DNA of 64,000 nucleotides, taken from positions 20,107-84,106 of the forward strand of contig UCMT01000046.1 of the NCBI GenBank assembly GCA_900473795.1. Direction: 5' to 3'. Shown piece by piece: positions 17,355 through 28,488 of this stretch; positions within the stretch are counted from its first letter, which is position 1, and each line of letters starts with the position of its first letter. The notes below the pieces were generated by a model. It ran no database searches. It worked only from the letters and a program-made list of their open reading frames with translations, and was not told the DNA's origin. Source of the stretch: Hyphomicrobiales bacterium (GTDB taxonomy: Bacteria > Pseudomonadota > Alphaproteobacteria > Rhizobiales > Rhizobiaceae). The translations under genes were made by a program, and so were the position numbers.

Positions 17355-18344
17355 TCAGTTGCTGCCCAGGAGCATGTTGAACGTTTTCAGATCGACATTG
17401 CCACCGCTCAACAAGACGCCGACGCGCTTGCCGGCACAGGCGATGGCCCCATGCATGACGGCCGCCGCGGCCAGACAGCCGGTCGGCTCGACAATAATCT
17501 TCATGCGCTCGGCGAAGAACCGCATGGTGTCGACCAGTTGCGCATCGGTAACCGTCACGATCTCGTCAACCGTGCCTTTCAGGATGGCAAAGTTGCGGAC
17601 ACCGATGTGGGTGACGATCGCACCGTCCGCGATGGATTTCGGCGCCGGAATATGGACGATCTCGCCTTTGCGCAAGGATTGCTGGCCGTCATTGCCCGCC
17701 TCCGGCTCGACGCCGACGATAGCGCAGTTGGGTGACAACGCGGCGGCGCTCAGCGCACTTCCGGCAAGCAAGCCGCCGCCGCCCAGGGGCACGACGAGCA
17801 TATCGATCTCTCCAACCTCCTCGATCAGCTCCAGTGCGGCCGTGCCCTGTCCGGCAATTACATCCGGATGGTCATAAGGTGGAATCAGCGTAGCACCCCG
17901 CTCGGCAGCCAGGCGGTGACTTATTTGTTCACGATCTTCCGTGTATCGGTCATAAAAGATCACTTCGGCTCCATAATCTTTGGTAGCCGCCACTTTAATA
18001 TCCGGCGCGTCCCGCGGCATCACGATCGTCGCAGAAACGCCCTGGAGCCTTGCGGCATAAGCGAGTGCCTGGGCGTGATTGCCGGATGAGTACGCAACGA
18101 CGCCGTTTTGCCGCGCAGATGCGTCCAAGGCGGCGATGGCGTTGTAAGCGCCACGGAATTTGAAGGCGCCGGCCCGCTGCATGTTTTCCGCTTTAAAGAA
18201 TAGAGTGGCCTTCGCTATCCCATCCGCCGTTCGCGATGTCAGCACGGGCGTGCGGTGCGCGGCGCCGAAAATGCGCGTCTGCGCGACCCGCACATCGTCG
18301 AATGTGGGGATGCGCAACGAAATGGCTGCCGAGGGGTTGGTCAT
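17355..18344 (-). CDS. Threonine/serine dehydratase-like PLP enzyme
   Basis: A 329-residue fold-type II PLP enzyme. The Schiff-base lysine is in GAFKFRGAYNAI, the substrate loop is SSGNHAQALAYAA, and the phosphate-binding loop is GGGGLLAG. It lacks a C-terminal ACT regulatory domain, so it is of the catabolic/serine-racemase-like type rather than IlvA. Threonine dehydratase, serine racemase and hydroxyaspartate ammonia-lyase activities are all possible. GGAGGAG precedes the ATG at 18344. It converges on the cyclase gene. Confidence 0.88.
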   Translation of the reverse strand: MTNPSAAISLRIPTFDDVRVAQTRIFGAAHRTPVLTSRTADGIAKATLFFKAENMQRAGAFKFRGAYNAIAALDASARQNGVVAYSSGNHAQALAYAARLQGVSATIVMPRDAPDIKVAATKDYGAEVIFYDRYTEDREQISHRLAAERGATLIPPYDHPDVIAGQGTAALELIEEVGEIDMLVVPLGGGGLLAGSALSAAALSPNCAIVGVEPEAGNDGQQSLRKGEIVHIPAPKSIADGAIVTHIGVRNFAILKGTVDEIVTVTDAQLVDTMRFFAERMKIIVEPTGCLAAAAVMHGAIACAGKRVGVLLSGGNVDLKTFNMLLGSN

Positions 18345-18677
18345 GTAAGACTCCTCCAGATCATCGATACTAGCGAGCTGACGAGGAGCAGCGCAAGGAG
18401 AACAGACTTGCGCCCTGCCGGACGGGCTACCCCTGTTATCCGCCAGACCGGGAGCTTTCCGGCACATGTGAGGCCTGCGTAACATGATCGGCGGGCGGCA
18501 CCCCGCTCGCCGCAATCGCGCCTGCCACTTTTCCTGTCCATTCTCGCATTTTCGGGGTTCCGCTTGCCCGCACATTTCCCTATAAGCCGCTTCTAGCCTG
18601 AAAAGACCAAGCGCGCCCCGGCCGGTGATCTCCCACCCTGGCCGGTTTTTCGCGCAGCCGAAAAGCGGATAGAGACC
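18345..18677 (+). other. Gap of 333 bp holding the carB promoter and leader
   Basis: No gene is seen. A TATAAG at 18581-18586 is a plausible -10 for carB, though no good -35 is seen. A terminator-like hairpin (18618-18650) follows, so the carB leader would be about 85 nt with the hairpin about 25 nt from its start. Confidence 0.5.
18618..18650 (+). terminator. Terminator-like hairpin in the carB leader, possible attenuator
   Basis: CCGGCC pairs with GGCCGG, with an inner GGTG/CACC stem and a 6-nt loop, followed by five T. It lies only 28 bp before the carB ATG and downstream of its likely -10, so it may attenuate carB rather than end another transcript. The only upstream gene is on the opposite strand. 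Confidence 0.5.
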
Positions 18678-22172
<3,495 letters not shown>

Positions 22173-22180
22173 TGGTTTGA

Positions 22181-22203
22181 GCGGCGCCTACGGGCGCCGC
22201 TTC
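22181..22203 (+). terminator. Probable carB terminator
   Basis: GCGGCGCC-TACG-GGCGCCGC is a perfect 8-bp stem with a tetraloop just after the carB stop. The following TTCGCTATT is only weakly T-rich. It sits between convergent genes. Confidence 0.5.
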
Positions 22204-22216
22204 GCTATTCGGCGTC

Positions 22217-23671
22217 TCAGGCCTTGGCCTGCCTGCGCGCAAGGGCTCCCGTCCTCATTCCGAAGAAAACCGATGCCGCCGCAATCAGGCATCCGGTGGC
22301 GAAGACGACGATCATTGCCTGTCGGATCGCCTCCACAGATGCGGCCTCACCAAAACCCATGACATTGGCGATGAGGCCGAAGACGGCAGCGCCGATGGCG
22401 TAGCCGGCCGATTGCAGCGTCGGCAGCATGGCTGAGGTCCGGTCGCGCTCGGTATCGGTGGACACATCCATCATCAACTGGCTGAGCGTGCCCCACGAGA
22501 CGCCGAACCCGGCGCCGATCATCATCTGCCCCGGCAGGACCAGCCACAGCACGCCGGAACCGATTGCGGTCATGACCGCCGCCAGTCCGGCGAGAAGCAT
22601 TATCGGGCCTAAAAGCATGACCCGGTTGCGAAGTGCGAGCGAACTCAGGCTGGCGACGGCGATCGCGGTGAGGCTCCAGGAGATCGCCATCACGGCGCTC
22701 AAGGCGCCGGCGGCGGTTGGTCCAAGCTGCCACAGGTGCTGCAGGCTGTAGACCAGGAAGACCGATCCGGCCGCCTGCGCAAGCGGCATCAGCAGGATGA
22801 CCCACAGGCCCGTTCCGATCGCCTTGCGGGTCGTGAACGCCGCCTGCGGCAGCACGGGATTCGCCGATCGACGGTCGAGATGCACGACGGCCGTCAGTAC
22901 GACCGTGGCACCGGCCAGCAGAAAAGCCATCGGCAGGGTGCTGCCAACCGCGCCGGAAAGCGAGATCATCAGGATGCCGAAGCCGGCCGCGACCAATCTT
23001 GCGAACGGAATGGAGGGTGCCTTCTGCAGACCTGCGACGCCGCGCGGAACGATGAACAGCACCAGCAGGATGAAGATGGCAGCCACCGGAATGCTGACGA
23101 AAAAGGCGGCGCGCCAGGAAAAATGTTCCGTCAGGCCACCGGCGACCAGCGGCCCCGAAAACGCGGCCAGCGCCCAGACGATTGCCTCGGCACCGAACAC
23201 TTTCGGCACCAGCCGCGATGGAAAGAGCTCGGGGATGAGCGCATAGCAGAGTGCTGCGACAATGCCCTCACCCGCCCCCTGCAGCAGGCGCCCGGCAAGA
23301 ACCTGGGTCATGTCGGTGGCCAAGGTCGCGGTGACGGTGCCGGCAATGAAGATGGTCGCAGACGCCAGAAGCGTGTTTCGCGCACCGAACCGCTGCTTCA
23401 GATTGGCCGCAACCGTGCCGCCGGTGATGGCGAAGACGAGGTAGAGGGTGAAGGCCCAGGACAGGAGAGCGGCGCCGCCGAGATCCTCGACGGCCGTCGG
23501 CAGTGCCGTCGAGATGAAGAACTCGTTGAAGGCGAAGAGGGCCACGCCGAGGCAAAGCGTGATCGTCGATATCAGATAGCGCGGCCGAAGAAGTTCGGCC
23601 CATCCGGCGGATAATTCAACGGACGAAGTTGCCATTTGCTCTTCGCTGTAAGGGATATTGTCAATCGTCAT
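22217..23671 (-). CDS. MFS transporter (DHA2-like, about 14 helices)
   Basis: A 484-residue major facilitator with about 14 hydrophobic helices. It has the motif C-like GAGEGIVAALCYALIPELFP region and an N-terminal TALPTAVEDLGG segment typical of drug/H+ antiporter family 2. The start MTIDNIPYSEEQ follows GGAG. The promoter region carries a near-consensus SoxR box (23707-23724) spaced as in MerR-type promoters. This points to induction by redox-active compounds. Converges on carB. Confidence 0.9.
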   Translation of the reverse strand: MTIDNIPYSEEQMATSSVELSAGWAELLRPRYLISTITLCLGVALFAFNEFFISTALPTAVEDLGGAALLSWAFTLYLVFAITGGTVAANLKQRFGARNTLLASATIFIAGTVTATLATDMTQVLAGRLLQGAGEGIVAALCYALIPELFPSRLVPKVFGAEAIVWALAAFSGPLVAGGLTEHFSWRAAFFVSIPVAAIFILLVLFIVPRGVAGLQKAPSIPFARLVAAGFGILMISLSGAVGSTLPMAFLLAGATVVLTAVVHLDRRSANPVLPQAAFTTRKAIGTGLWVILLMPLAQAAGSVFLVYSLQHLWQLGPTAAGALSAVMAISWSLTAIAVASLSSLALRNRVMLLGPIMLLAGLAAVMTAIGSGVLWLVLPGQMMIGAGFGVSWGTLSQLMMDVSTDTERDRTSAMLPTLQSAGYAIGAAVFGLIANVMGFGEAASVEAIRQAMIVVFATGCLIAAASVFFGMRTGALARRQAKA

Positions 23672-23706
23672 GCTTCATCTCCAGTGAGGAAGCATGACTG
23701 TTACAA

Positions 23707-23724
23707 CCTCAAGTGCAGTTGAGG
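23707..23724 (-). promoter_or_regulatory. SoxR-box-like palindrome in the MFS promoter
   Basis: CCTCAA-CTGCAC-TTGAGG, read on the gene strand, matches 15 of 18 positions of the E. coli soxS SoxR box as I remember it. On the gene strand it is flanked by TTTACC and TAACAG with a 19-bp spacer, the over-long spacing MerR-family activators need. It lies about 36 bp before the MFS start. Confidence 0.55.
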
Positions 23725-23776
23725 TAAAGCCCTATTTTTGCGAGCGCTTCGATTTTTCCGCTTGCAGGCGGGCCGA

Positions 23777-24757
23777 TCAGTACCCGCCGATGATCGGCAA
23801 TATCTCGCCGGTGATGTAGCTCGAACAGTGCGGCGAGGCGAGGAAGACGTAGGCCGGCGCAATTTCTTCCGGCTGGGCCGGGCGCTTCATCGGCGTCTTC
23901 GCGCCAAAGGTGGAGACGTCCTTCGCCTCCTTGTCCGACGGGTTGAGCGGCGTCCAGACGGGACCGGGCGCGACGGCGTTGACGCGGATGCCCTTTTCGA
24001 CAAGCTGCCCGGAAAGCGCGCGCGTGAAGGCATGGATGCCGCCCTTGGTCATCGAATAGTCCACAAGCCCCTCACTGCCCTCGATGCCGGTGACCGAGCC
24101 GGTGTTGATGATGGCGCTGCCTTCCTTCATGTGTGGCACGACCGCCTGCGCCATGAAGAAATAGCCGTAGAGATTGGTCTTCAGCGTTTCGTCGAAATGT
24201 TCTTCGGTCAGGTCGAGCACATCGGCGGTATGGACCTGGAAGGCGGCGTTGTTGACCAGCACGTCGAGCTTTCCGAAAGCCTCGACCACGGCGGCCACCG
24301 CCTTGTGGCAGAATGTCCGGTCCTTGATGTCACCGGGAATGGCCATTGCCCTGCGGCCCTCGGCTTCGATCGCCTTCACGGTGTCTTCCGCATCCCGGCC
24401 TTCGGCGAGATGGAGGATGGCGACATCGGCGCCCTCACGGGCAAAGAGCACCGCGACTGCGCGGCCGATGCCGCTGTCGCCACCGGTTATCATCGCCACC
24501 TTGCCCTGAAGCTTGCCAGAGCCCTTGTAAAATGGCGCATCGTACAGGGGAGCGGGATCAAGCTTGTATTCGGCGCCAGGCTTCGGCTGATGCTGTTTCG
24601 GGAACGGCGGCACGGGGTAGCGCCGCGCGCCGGCCTGCATTGCCTTCGGTTTGGCGGATTTCTGCCGGCTGTCCCTGGCGTCGGCCTTCGCGACCTGTTT
24701 CTGAATGTCGCGCTGTTTTTCTGCCGTGCGGGCAGCTTGGCTTGCCGGTGCGGCCAT
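23777..24757 (-). CDS. SDR-family oxidoreductase (YghA/YhdG-like), stress operon
   Basis: A 326-residue short-chain dehydrogenase. A basic, low-complexity N-terminus (about 45 residues) precedes the Rossmann core. The core has TGGDSGIGRAVA for NAD(P), NNAA, the catalytic Ser in INTGSV and the YxxxK motif as YSMTK. The C-terminus ITGEILPIIGGY is typical of the YghA-like subgroup. It is the last gene of a three-gene operon behind an EcfG promoter (25467-25491), which suggests a role in general stress. GGAGGAG precedes the ATG. Confidence 0.93.
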   Translation of the reverse strand: MAAPASQAARTAEKQRDIQKQVAKADARDSRQKSAKPKAMQAGARRYPVPPFPKQHQPKPGAEYKLDPAPLYDAPFYKGSGKLQGKVAMITGGDSGIGRAVAVLFAREGADVAILHLAEGRDAEDTVKAIEAEGRRAMAIPGDIKDRTFCHKAVAAVVEAFGKLDVLVNNAAFQVHTADVLDLTEEHFDETLKTNLYGYFFMAQAVVPHMKEGSAIINTGSVTGIEGSEGLVDYSMTKGGIHAFTRALSGQLVEKGIRVNAVAPGPVWTPLNPSDKEAKDVSTFGAKTPMKRPAQPEEIAPAYVFLASPHCSSYITGEILPIIGGY

Positions 24758-24775
24758 GGCCTTACTCCTCCTGTC

Positions 24776-25129
24776 TCACGAAACCTGTGTCGGCTTGATC
24801 GTGCCGACGGAAACAACACCATCGACCACGCCGCGCGGTCCATCTGCCGCAAGCCCCTGCTGGTCGAGCATCTCGACCACGGTATAGAGCCGCTCGTTGC
24901 GGAATGCGCTGGCATCGCGGGTGGAGTTGCCTTCGGCCGGCGCTGCATCGATCTCGGTAAAATCGAGTTCCGCTTGCGCCGCGACGACGCGGGCATCGGC
25001 GGGCGAAAAAGCGCAAACCACGACCTCGCCCTGATAGTCGGCATTATCCCAGTTCGGATCATTGGCAGCAGCGACGGGAACCAGCCGATAAAGCTTCAAT
25101 CTGTCCTGTCGGCGAATATCATCCTGCAT
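24776..25129 (-). CDS. Hypothetical protein, middle gene of the EcfG operon
   Basis: A 117-residue soluble protein of unknown function. It has a central VVVCAFSPADARVVAAQAELDF segment and a conserved-looking ending, and no signal peptide or membrane helix. GAGGACAG lies before the ATG. Gaps of 15 and 18 bp to its neighbours indicate one transcript with the 98-aa protein and the SDR enzyme. Operon position suggests a stress-related role; nothing in the sequence defines one. Confidence 0.75.
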   Translation of the reverse strand: MQDDIRRQDRLKLYRLVPVAAANDPNWDNADYQGEVVVCAFSPADARVVAAQAELDFTEIDAAPAEGNSTRDASAFRNERLYTVVEMLDQQGLAADGPRGVVDGVVSVGTIKPTQVS

Positions 25130-25144
25130 GATGCTGTCCTCGTT

Positions 25145-25441
25145 TCATGGTGCGATATCCCTGCGCCGCTGCTCCTCGCTTTTAGCGGCCGCGGCCCGTG
25201 ACAACGCCGCCTTGACGATCGATTGCATCTCGTCGTCGGCGATCTGCTGGATCGCAAAGCCGTCGTCGGGCTCGACGCCGGGATCCTCCTCGTGATCGGA
25301 TACGGTTTCGCTGTCGCGGCCGAGGCGCTCCAGGAACGCCCTGCCCTCGGCGCTTTCGGCGATGAAAGCGCTGAGCGCGATGAAGAGCTTGCGATGGGCG
25401 TTGAGCCTGCCTTCCAGGTGTTCCGGCGATGGGTTCGGCAT
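25145..25441 (-). CDS. Hypothetical protein, first gene of the EcfG operon
   Basis: A 98-residue acidic protein (MPNPSPEHLEGRLNAHRKLF start) that is mostly helical, with a DHEEDPGVEPDD acidic stretch in the middle. The start follows GAGGATCAACTC. It is the promoter-proximal gene: a consensus EcfG/RpoE2 promoter lies 26-50 bp upstream. I do not recognise the family, though small proteins like this are frequent in rhizobial general-stress regulons. Confidence 0.75.
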   Translation of the reverse strand: MPNPSPEHLEGRLNAHRKLFIALSAFIAESAEGRAFLERLGRDSETVSDHEEDPGVEPDDGFAIQQIADDEMQSIVKAALSRAAAAKSEEQRRRDIAP

Positions 25442-25466
25442 GAGTTGATCCTCGTCTTGAAAGACC

Positions 25467-25491
25467 AACGATCATGCATCGAGATTGTTCC
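25467..25491 (-). promoter_or_regulatory. EcfG (RpoE2) general-stress promoter
   Basis: On the minus strand GGAAC, a 16-bp spacer and CGTT match the alphaproteobacterial EcfG consensus exactly. It is placed 26 bp before the start of the three-gene operon, at the right distance and in the right orientation. Confidence 0.75.
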
Positions 25492-25600
25492 GCATTGCGT
25501 CGTTTCAACGCCGGATGCGCTTTTCCGCATTTGGATCTGCTGCGAATAATCTGGCTTTTACACTCCGCTTTCTGCTATAAGCGTCGTTCAAATGTTTCTG

Positions 25601-25640
25601 ACGGTTCCGGAGTTAACGCTCCGGTGACCGTTTTCTTTTG
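25601..25640 (+). terminator. Terminator-like hairpin in the greA leader
   Basis: Inner stem CCGGAG/CTCCGG and outer ACGGT/ACCGT enclose a TTAACG loop, followed by TTTTCTTTT. It lies 50 bp before the greA start and just after a TATAAG -10-like element (25576-25581). It may truncate greA transcription early, as known for the E. coli greA leader. Confidence 0.55.
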
Positions 25641-25690
25641 CGCCGAACCCGCCTTTTAAGGGTTCAGTGCAGACTATGAAGGACAGTGAA

Positions 25691-26167
25691 ATGGTCGATA
25701 AAGTGCCGATGACTCAGAGCGGGTTCGTCAAGCTGCAGGAAGAGCTGCGCTGGCGTCAGCAGGAAGAGCGCCCGCGGATCATCGAAGCTATTTCCGAAGC
25801 GCGCGCCCATGGCGACCTTTCGGAAAACGCGGAGTATCATGCCGCCAAGGAAGCCCAGAGCCACAATGAAGGCCGCATCGGCGAACTTGAGGATTACGTC
25901 GCGCGTGCCGAAGTCATCGACCTGTCGAAGATGTCCGGCTCGAAGATCAAGTTCGGCGCGACCGTGAAGCTGATCGACGAGGACACCGAGGAAAACAAGA
26001 CCTACCAGATCGTCGGCGACCAGGAAGCCGACGTGAAGCAGGGCCGCATCTCGATTTCCTCGCCGATCGCCCGTGCGCTGATCGGCAAGGAAGTCGGCGA
26101 TTCGATCGAGGTCGTCGCCCCCGGCGGCTCGAAGGCCTACGAAATCCTCGCGATCAACTGGGGCTGA
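25691..26167 (+). CDS. greA: Transcription elongation factor GreA
   Basis: GreA rescues backtracked RNA polymerase by stimulating transcript cleavage. The 158-residue product is full length. It has the N-terminal coiled coil ([17 protein letters not shown]) with the acidic tip [14 protein letters not shown], and a C-terminal FKBP-like domain ([22 protein letters not shown]). The start [12 protein letters not shown] is chosen for family fit and AAGGA upstream. It heads the region leading to lpsB, as in S. meliloti. Confidence 0.97.
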   Translation: MVDKVPMTQSGFVKLQEELRWRQQEERPRIIEAISEARAHGDLSENAEYHAAKEAQSHNEGRIGELEDYVARAEVIDLSKMSGSKIKFGATVKLIDEDTEENKTYQIVGDQEADVKQGRISISSPIARALIGKEVGDSIEVVAPGGSKAYEILAINWG

Positions 26168-26189
26168 TCCCGGATATTTTGCATTGAGG

Positions 26190-26226
26190 GCCCGGACGGC
26201 GCGTAAAGCTGCCTCCGGGCTTTTTC
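26190..26226 (+). terminator. greA intrinsic terminator
   Basis: GCCCGGA pairs with TCCGGGC, with additional GC pairs inside, followed by TTTTTCT. It is located directly after greA and before lpsB. Confidence 0.75.
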
Positions 26227-26250
26227 TGTTACGAACAAGGGCACGCCAGC

Positions 26251-27321
26251 GTGGAAGACATCAGCGACGTCGAGATCATCGCGCCGAACTTCAAGCGCCG
26301 CCTCTCCGGCGTCACCTCCACCATCATCCAGCTCGTTCCGGTGCAGCGCGCGCTCGGCCAGAAGGTCGCGACCCTGGGCCCTGGCCTGCCGGCGGGTTTG
26401 CCGCATATCGGCTATTCCGCGTTGCTTCGGCTGTGGGGATGCCCGAAAGGCCGGTCGCTGCGGATCTGGCATGCCCGGCGCAACGTCGAGATGCTGCCGG
26501 CGATCGTGCTGCGCGATCTCCTGCGGATGAAGCTCAAGATCGTCTTCACCTCCGCTTCCCAGCGCAAGCATTCGGGCTGGACCAAATTCCTGATCCGCCG
26601 GATGGATGCGGTGATCGCCACCAGCAACCGCACCGCCGCCTATCTCGACGTGCCGAGCACGACGATCATGCACGGCATCGACACGCAGCGTTTCTTTCCC
26701 GCGCCGGACAAGGCCGCGGCCAAGGCGGCGCTCGGCCTGCCCGCCGACAAGAAGATCGCCGGCTGTTTCGGCCGGGTGCGCCATCAGAAGGGCACAGATC
26801 TCTTTGTCGACAGCATGATCGGCCTGCTGCCGCAGCGGCCGGACTGGATCGCCGTGGTTGCCGGTCGCGCCACGGCGGCGCATCTTTCATTCGAAAACGA
26901 GCTGAAGGAAAAGGTCAACCGAGCCGGCCTCGCTGACCGCATCCTGTTCGTCGGCGAGCACACCAACATTCCGGACTGGTATCGGGCACTCGACCTGTTC
27001 ATCGCGCCGCAGCGCTGGGAAGGTTTCGGGCTGACGCCGCTCGAGGCGATGGCAACGCAGGTGCCGGTGGTGGCGACCGATGTCGGCGCCTTCCCGGAAT
27101 TGCTGGTGACGGGTGCCGAGGAAACCGGCATCCTCATTGCAGCAAACGCGCTGCCGGAAATGGCCGAGGCCGCCACCGTGTTCATGGACGATGCGGAGCG
27201 CGCAAGACGTGCGGGCGAACGCGGGCTCGCCCGCGCAACCGCGACGTTCAGTATTCAGGGCGAAGCATCGAGGATCGGAGCGATCTACGAGAAGCTTCTG
27301 TCTGGTGCGGTTTCCGGTTGA
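26251..27321 (+). CDS. lpsB: LPS core mannosyltransferase, LpsB/LpcC-like (GT4)
   Basis: A 356-residue GT-B glycosyltransferase of family 4, probably adding mannose to Kdo during inner-core LPS assembly. The C-terminal domain has GCFGRVRHQKGTDLF, and the nucleotide-sugar motif EGFGLTPLEAMATQVPVVATD contains the E-x7-E pair. No signal peptide or membrane span; acts at the inner membrane. It uses a GTG start with AAGGG upstream. It sits just downstream of greA, the position of lpsB in S. meliloti. The linkage is inferred from synteny and family. Confidence 0.82.
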   Translation: MEDISDVEIIAPNFKRRLSGVTSTIIQLVPVQRALGQKVATLGPGLPAGLPHIGYSALLRLWGCPKGRSLRIWHARRNVEMLPAIVLRDLLRMKLKIVFTSASQRKHSGWTKFLIRRMDAVIATSNRTAAYLDVPSTTIMHGIDTQRFFPAPDKAAAKAALGLPADKKIAGCFGRVRHQKGTDLFVDSMIGLLPQRPDWIAVVAGRATAAHLSFENELKEKVNRAGLADRILFVGEHTNIPDWYRALDLFIAPQRWEGFGLTPLEAMATQVPVVATDVGAFPELLVTGAEETGILIAANALPEMAEAATVFMDDAERARRAGERGLARATATFSIQGEASRIGAIYEKLLSGAVSG

Positions 27322-27346
27322 GCGTCTCAAACATATTCCTGCTGCA

Positions 27347-27412
27347 GCCCCTCATCCGCCCTGCCGGGCACCTTCTCCCCGTCAAAACGGGGAGAAGGTT
27401 AGGGTGAGGGGC
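27347..27412. repeat. Rhizobial intergenic palindromic repeat (RPE/RIME-like)
   Basis: This element is bounded by GCCCCTC and GAGGGGC and has an internal perfect 13-bp stem (ACCTTCTCCCCGT / ACGGGGAGAAGGT, 4-nt loop). It shares GGTTAGGGTGAGGGGC with a second element at the right window edge. It lies between the convergent lpsB and lpsE genes. Confidence 0.75.
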
Positions 27413-27458
27413 ACCGGCTCCAGCAAAACGCGGCCGTTCAACCAAAGACTACGAAATT

Positions 27459-28481
27459 TCAAGGCTTGCGCCTGAACAGTTCGAGATAGGCGTTGGCGAC
27501 CGCCTCCTCGGAAAACTGCCCCATCAGGGTCTCGTGGCCGCCCAAGGCGACATGATCGGCAAGCTGCCTGTCGTTGATCAACCGCTCGATCGCCCTGCTG
27601 AAACCATCGGTATCGCCGATATCGACGAGCAGGCCGTTTTCGCCGTCCCGCATGAACCAGGTCGGCCCCTCCGACCGGCTGGAGACGACCGGCTTCTGCT
27701 GGGCCCAGGCCTCGAGGATGACGTTGCCGAGGGGCTCGTGGCTCGACGGCATGACGAAGATGTCGGCGGCCGCCACGTAAGGACGCGTATCCTTCTGCCA
27801 GCCGAGGAAGCGCACGCGGTCGGTGACGCCGAGGTCTGCCGCGAGCTTGCGGACGTTCTCCATCTCCTCGCCGTCGCCGGCAAGCCAGAGATAGACGCCC
27901 GGCAGCTTTGCCACCGCTTCCGTCAGCAGCGCAAAGCCCTTGCGCGGCACGAAGCGGCCCATCGACATGACGACCGGCGCATCTTCCGGCGTGTCGACGC
28001 TTTTGCGGTCGATCGGCGTGACGCGCTCGGTATTGGTGAAGTTGGATATCACCTCGACGCCGCGCTTCCAGCCGAGACGGCGCACGTGCTCGCCGATCCC
28101 CGGCGTGTTGCAGACGAGCACGTCGGTGTTCTTGAAATAGCCGAGATTGGTCGGGTAGTCGCCGAGCCGCGAAATCTTGATGCAGCCCTTGTAGTTCGGC
28201 ATCAGGCGGCTTGCCCGGGTTGCCCAGGAAAACAGTGCATCCGGCCTTTCGCGGCGCGCCAGGTGCTTGACCTTCAACGGCAGCAGGATGCGATCCGGCG
28301 ACAGGTTGCGGAAATTGCTTTCGATCAGCCGGGCATGCGGCTCGATGTCCTTGCGCCACAGACGGTTCGGACGGATGACGGCGGTCTGCTCGACGCCGCG
28401 CCGGGCAAGCGCATTGACGAGGTGGACGAAGAAGCGCTCTGCGCCGCCGTCCTTGCCGAAGTGATAATGCATAACCTTCAT
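27459..28481 (-). CDS. lpsE: LPS core glycosyltransferase, LpsE-like (GT4)
   Basis: A 340-residue GT-B enzyme. The N-terminal domain starts MKVMHYHFGKDGGAERFFVH. The C-terminal half has MSMGRFVPRKGFALL and a family-4 donor motif around SSHEPLGNVILEAWAQQKPVV. It opens 7 bp after the stop of the upstream GT2 gene with GAGGACCGC as ribosome-binding site, so the two are co-transcribed. The position convergent to lpsB fits lpsE of S. meliloti. The sugar transferred is not deducible. Confidence 0.75.
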   Translation of the reverse strand: MKVMHYHFGKDGGAERFFVHLVNALARRGVEQTAVIRPNRLWRKDIEPHARLIESNFRNLSPDRILLPLKVKHLARRERPDALFSWATRASRLMPNYKGCIKISRLGDYPTNLGYFKNTDVLVCNTPGIGEHVRRLGWKRGVEVISNFTNTERVTPIDRKSVDTPEDAPVVMSMGRFVPRKGFALLTEAVAKLPGVYLWLAGDGEEMENVRKLAADLGVTDRVRFLGWQKDTRPYVAAADIFVMPSSHEPLGNVILEAWAQQKPVVSSRSEGPTWFMRDGENGLLVDIGDTDGFSRAIERLINDRQLADHVALGGHETLMGQFSEEAVANAYLELFRRKP

Positions 28482-28488
28482 GCGGTCC

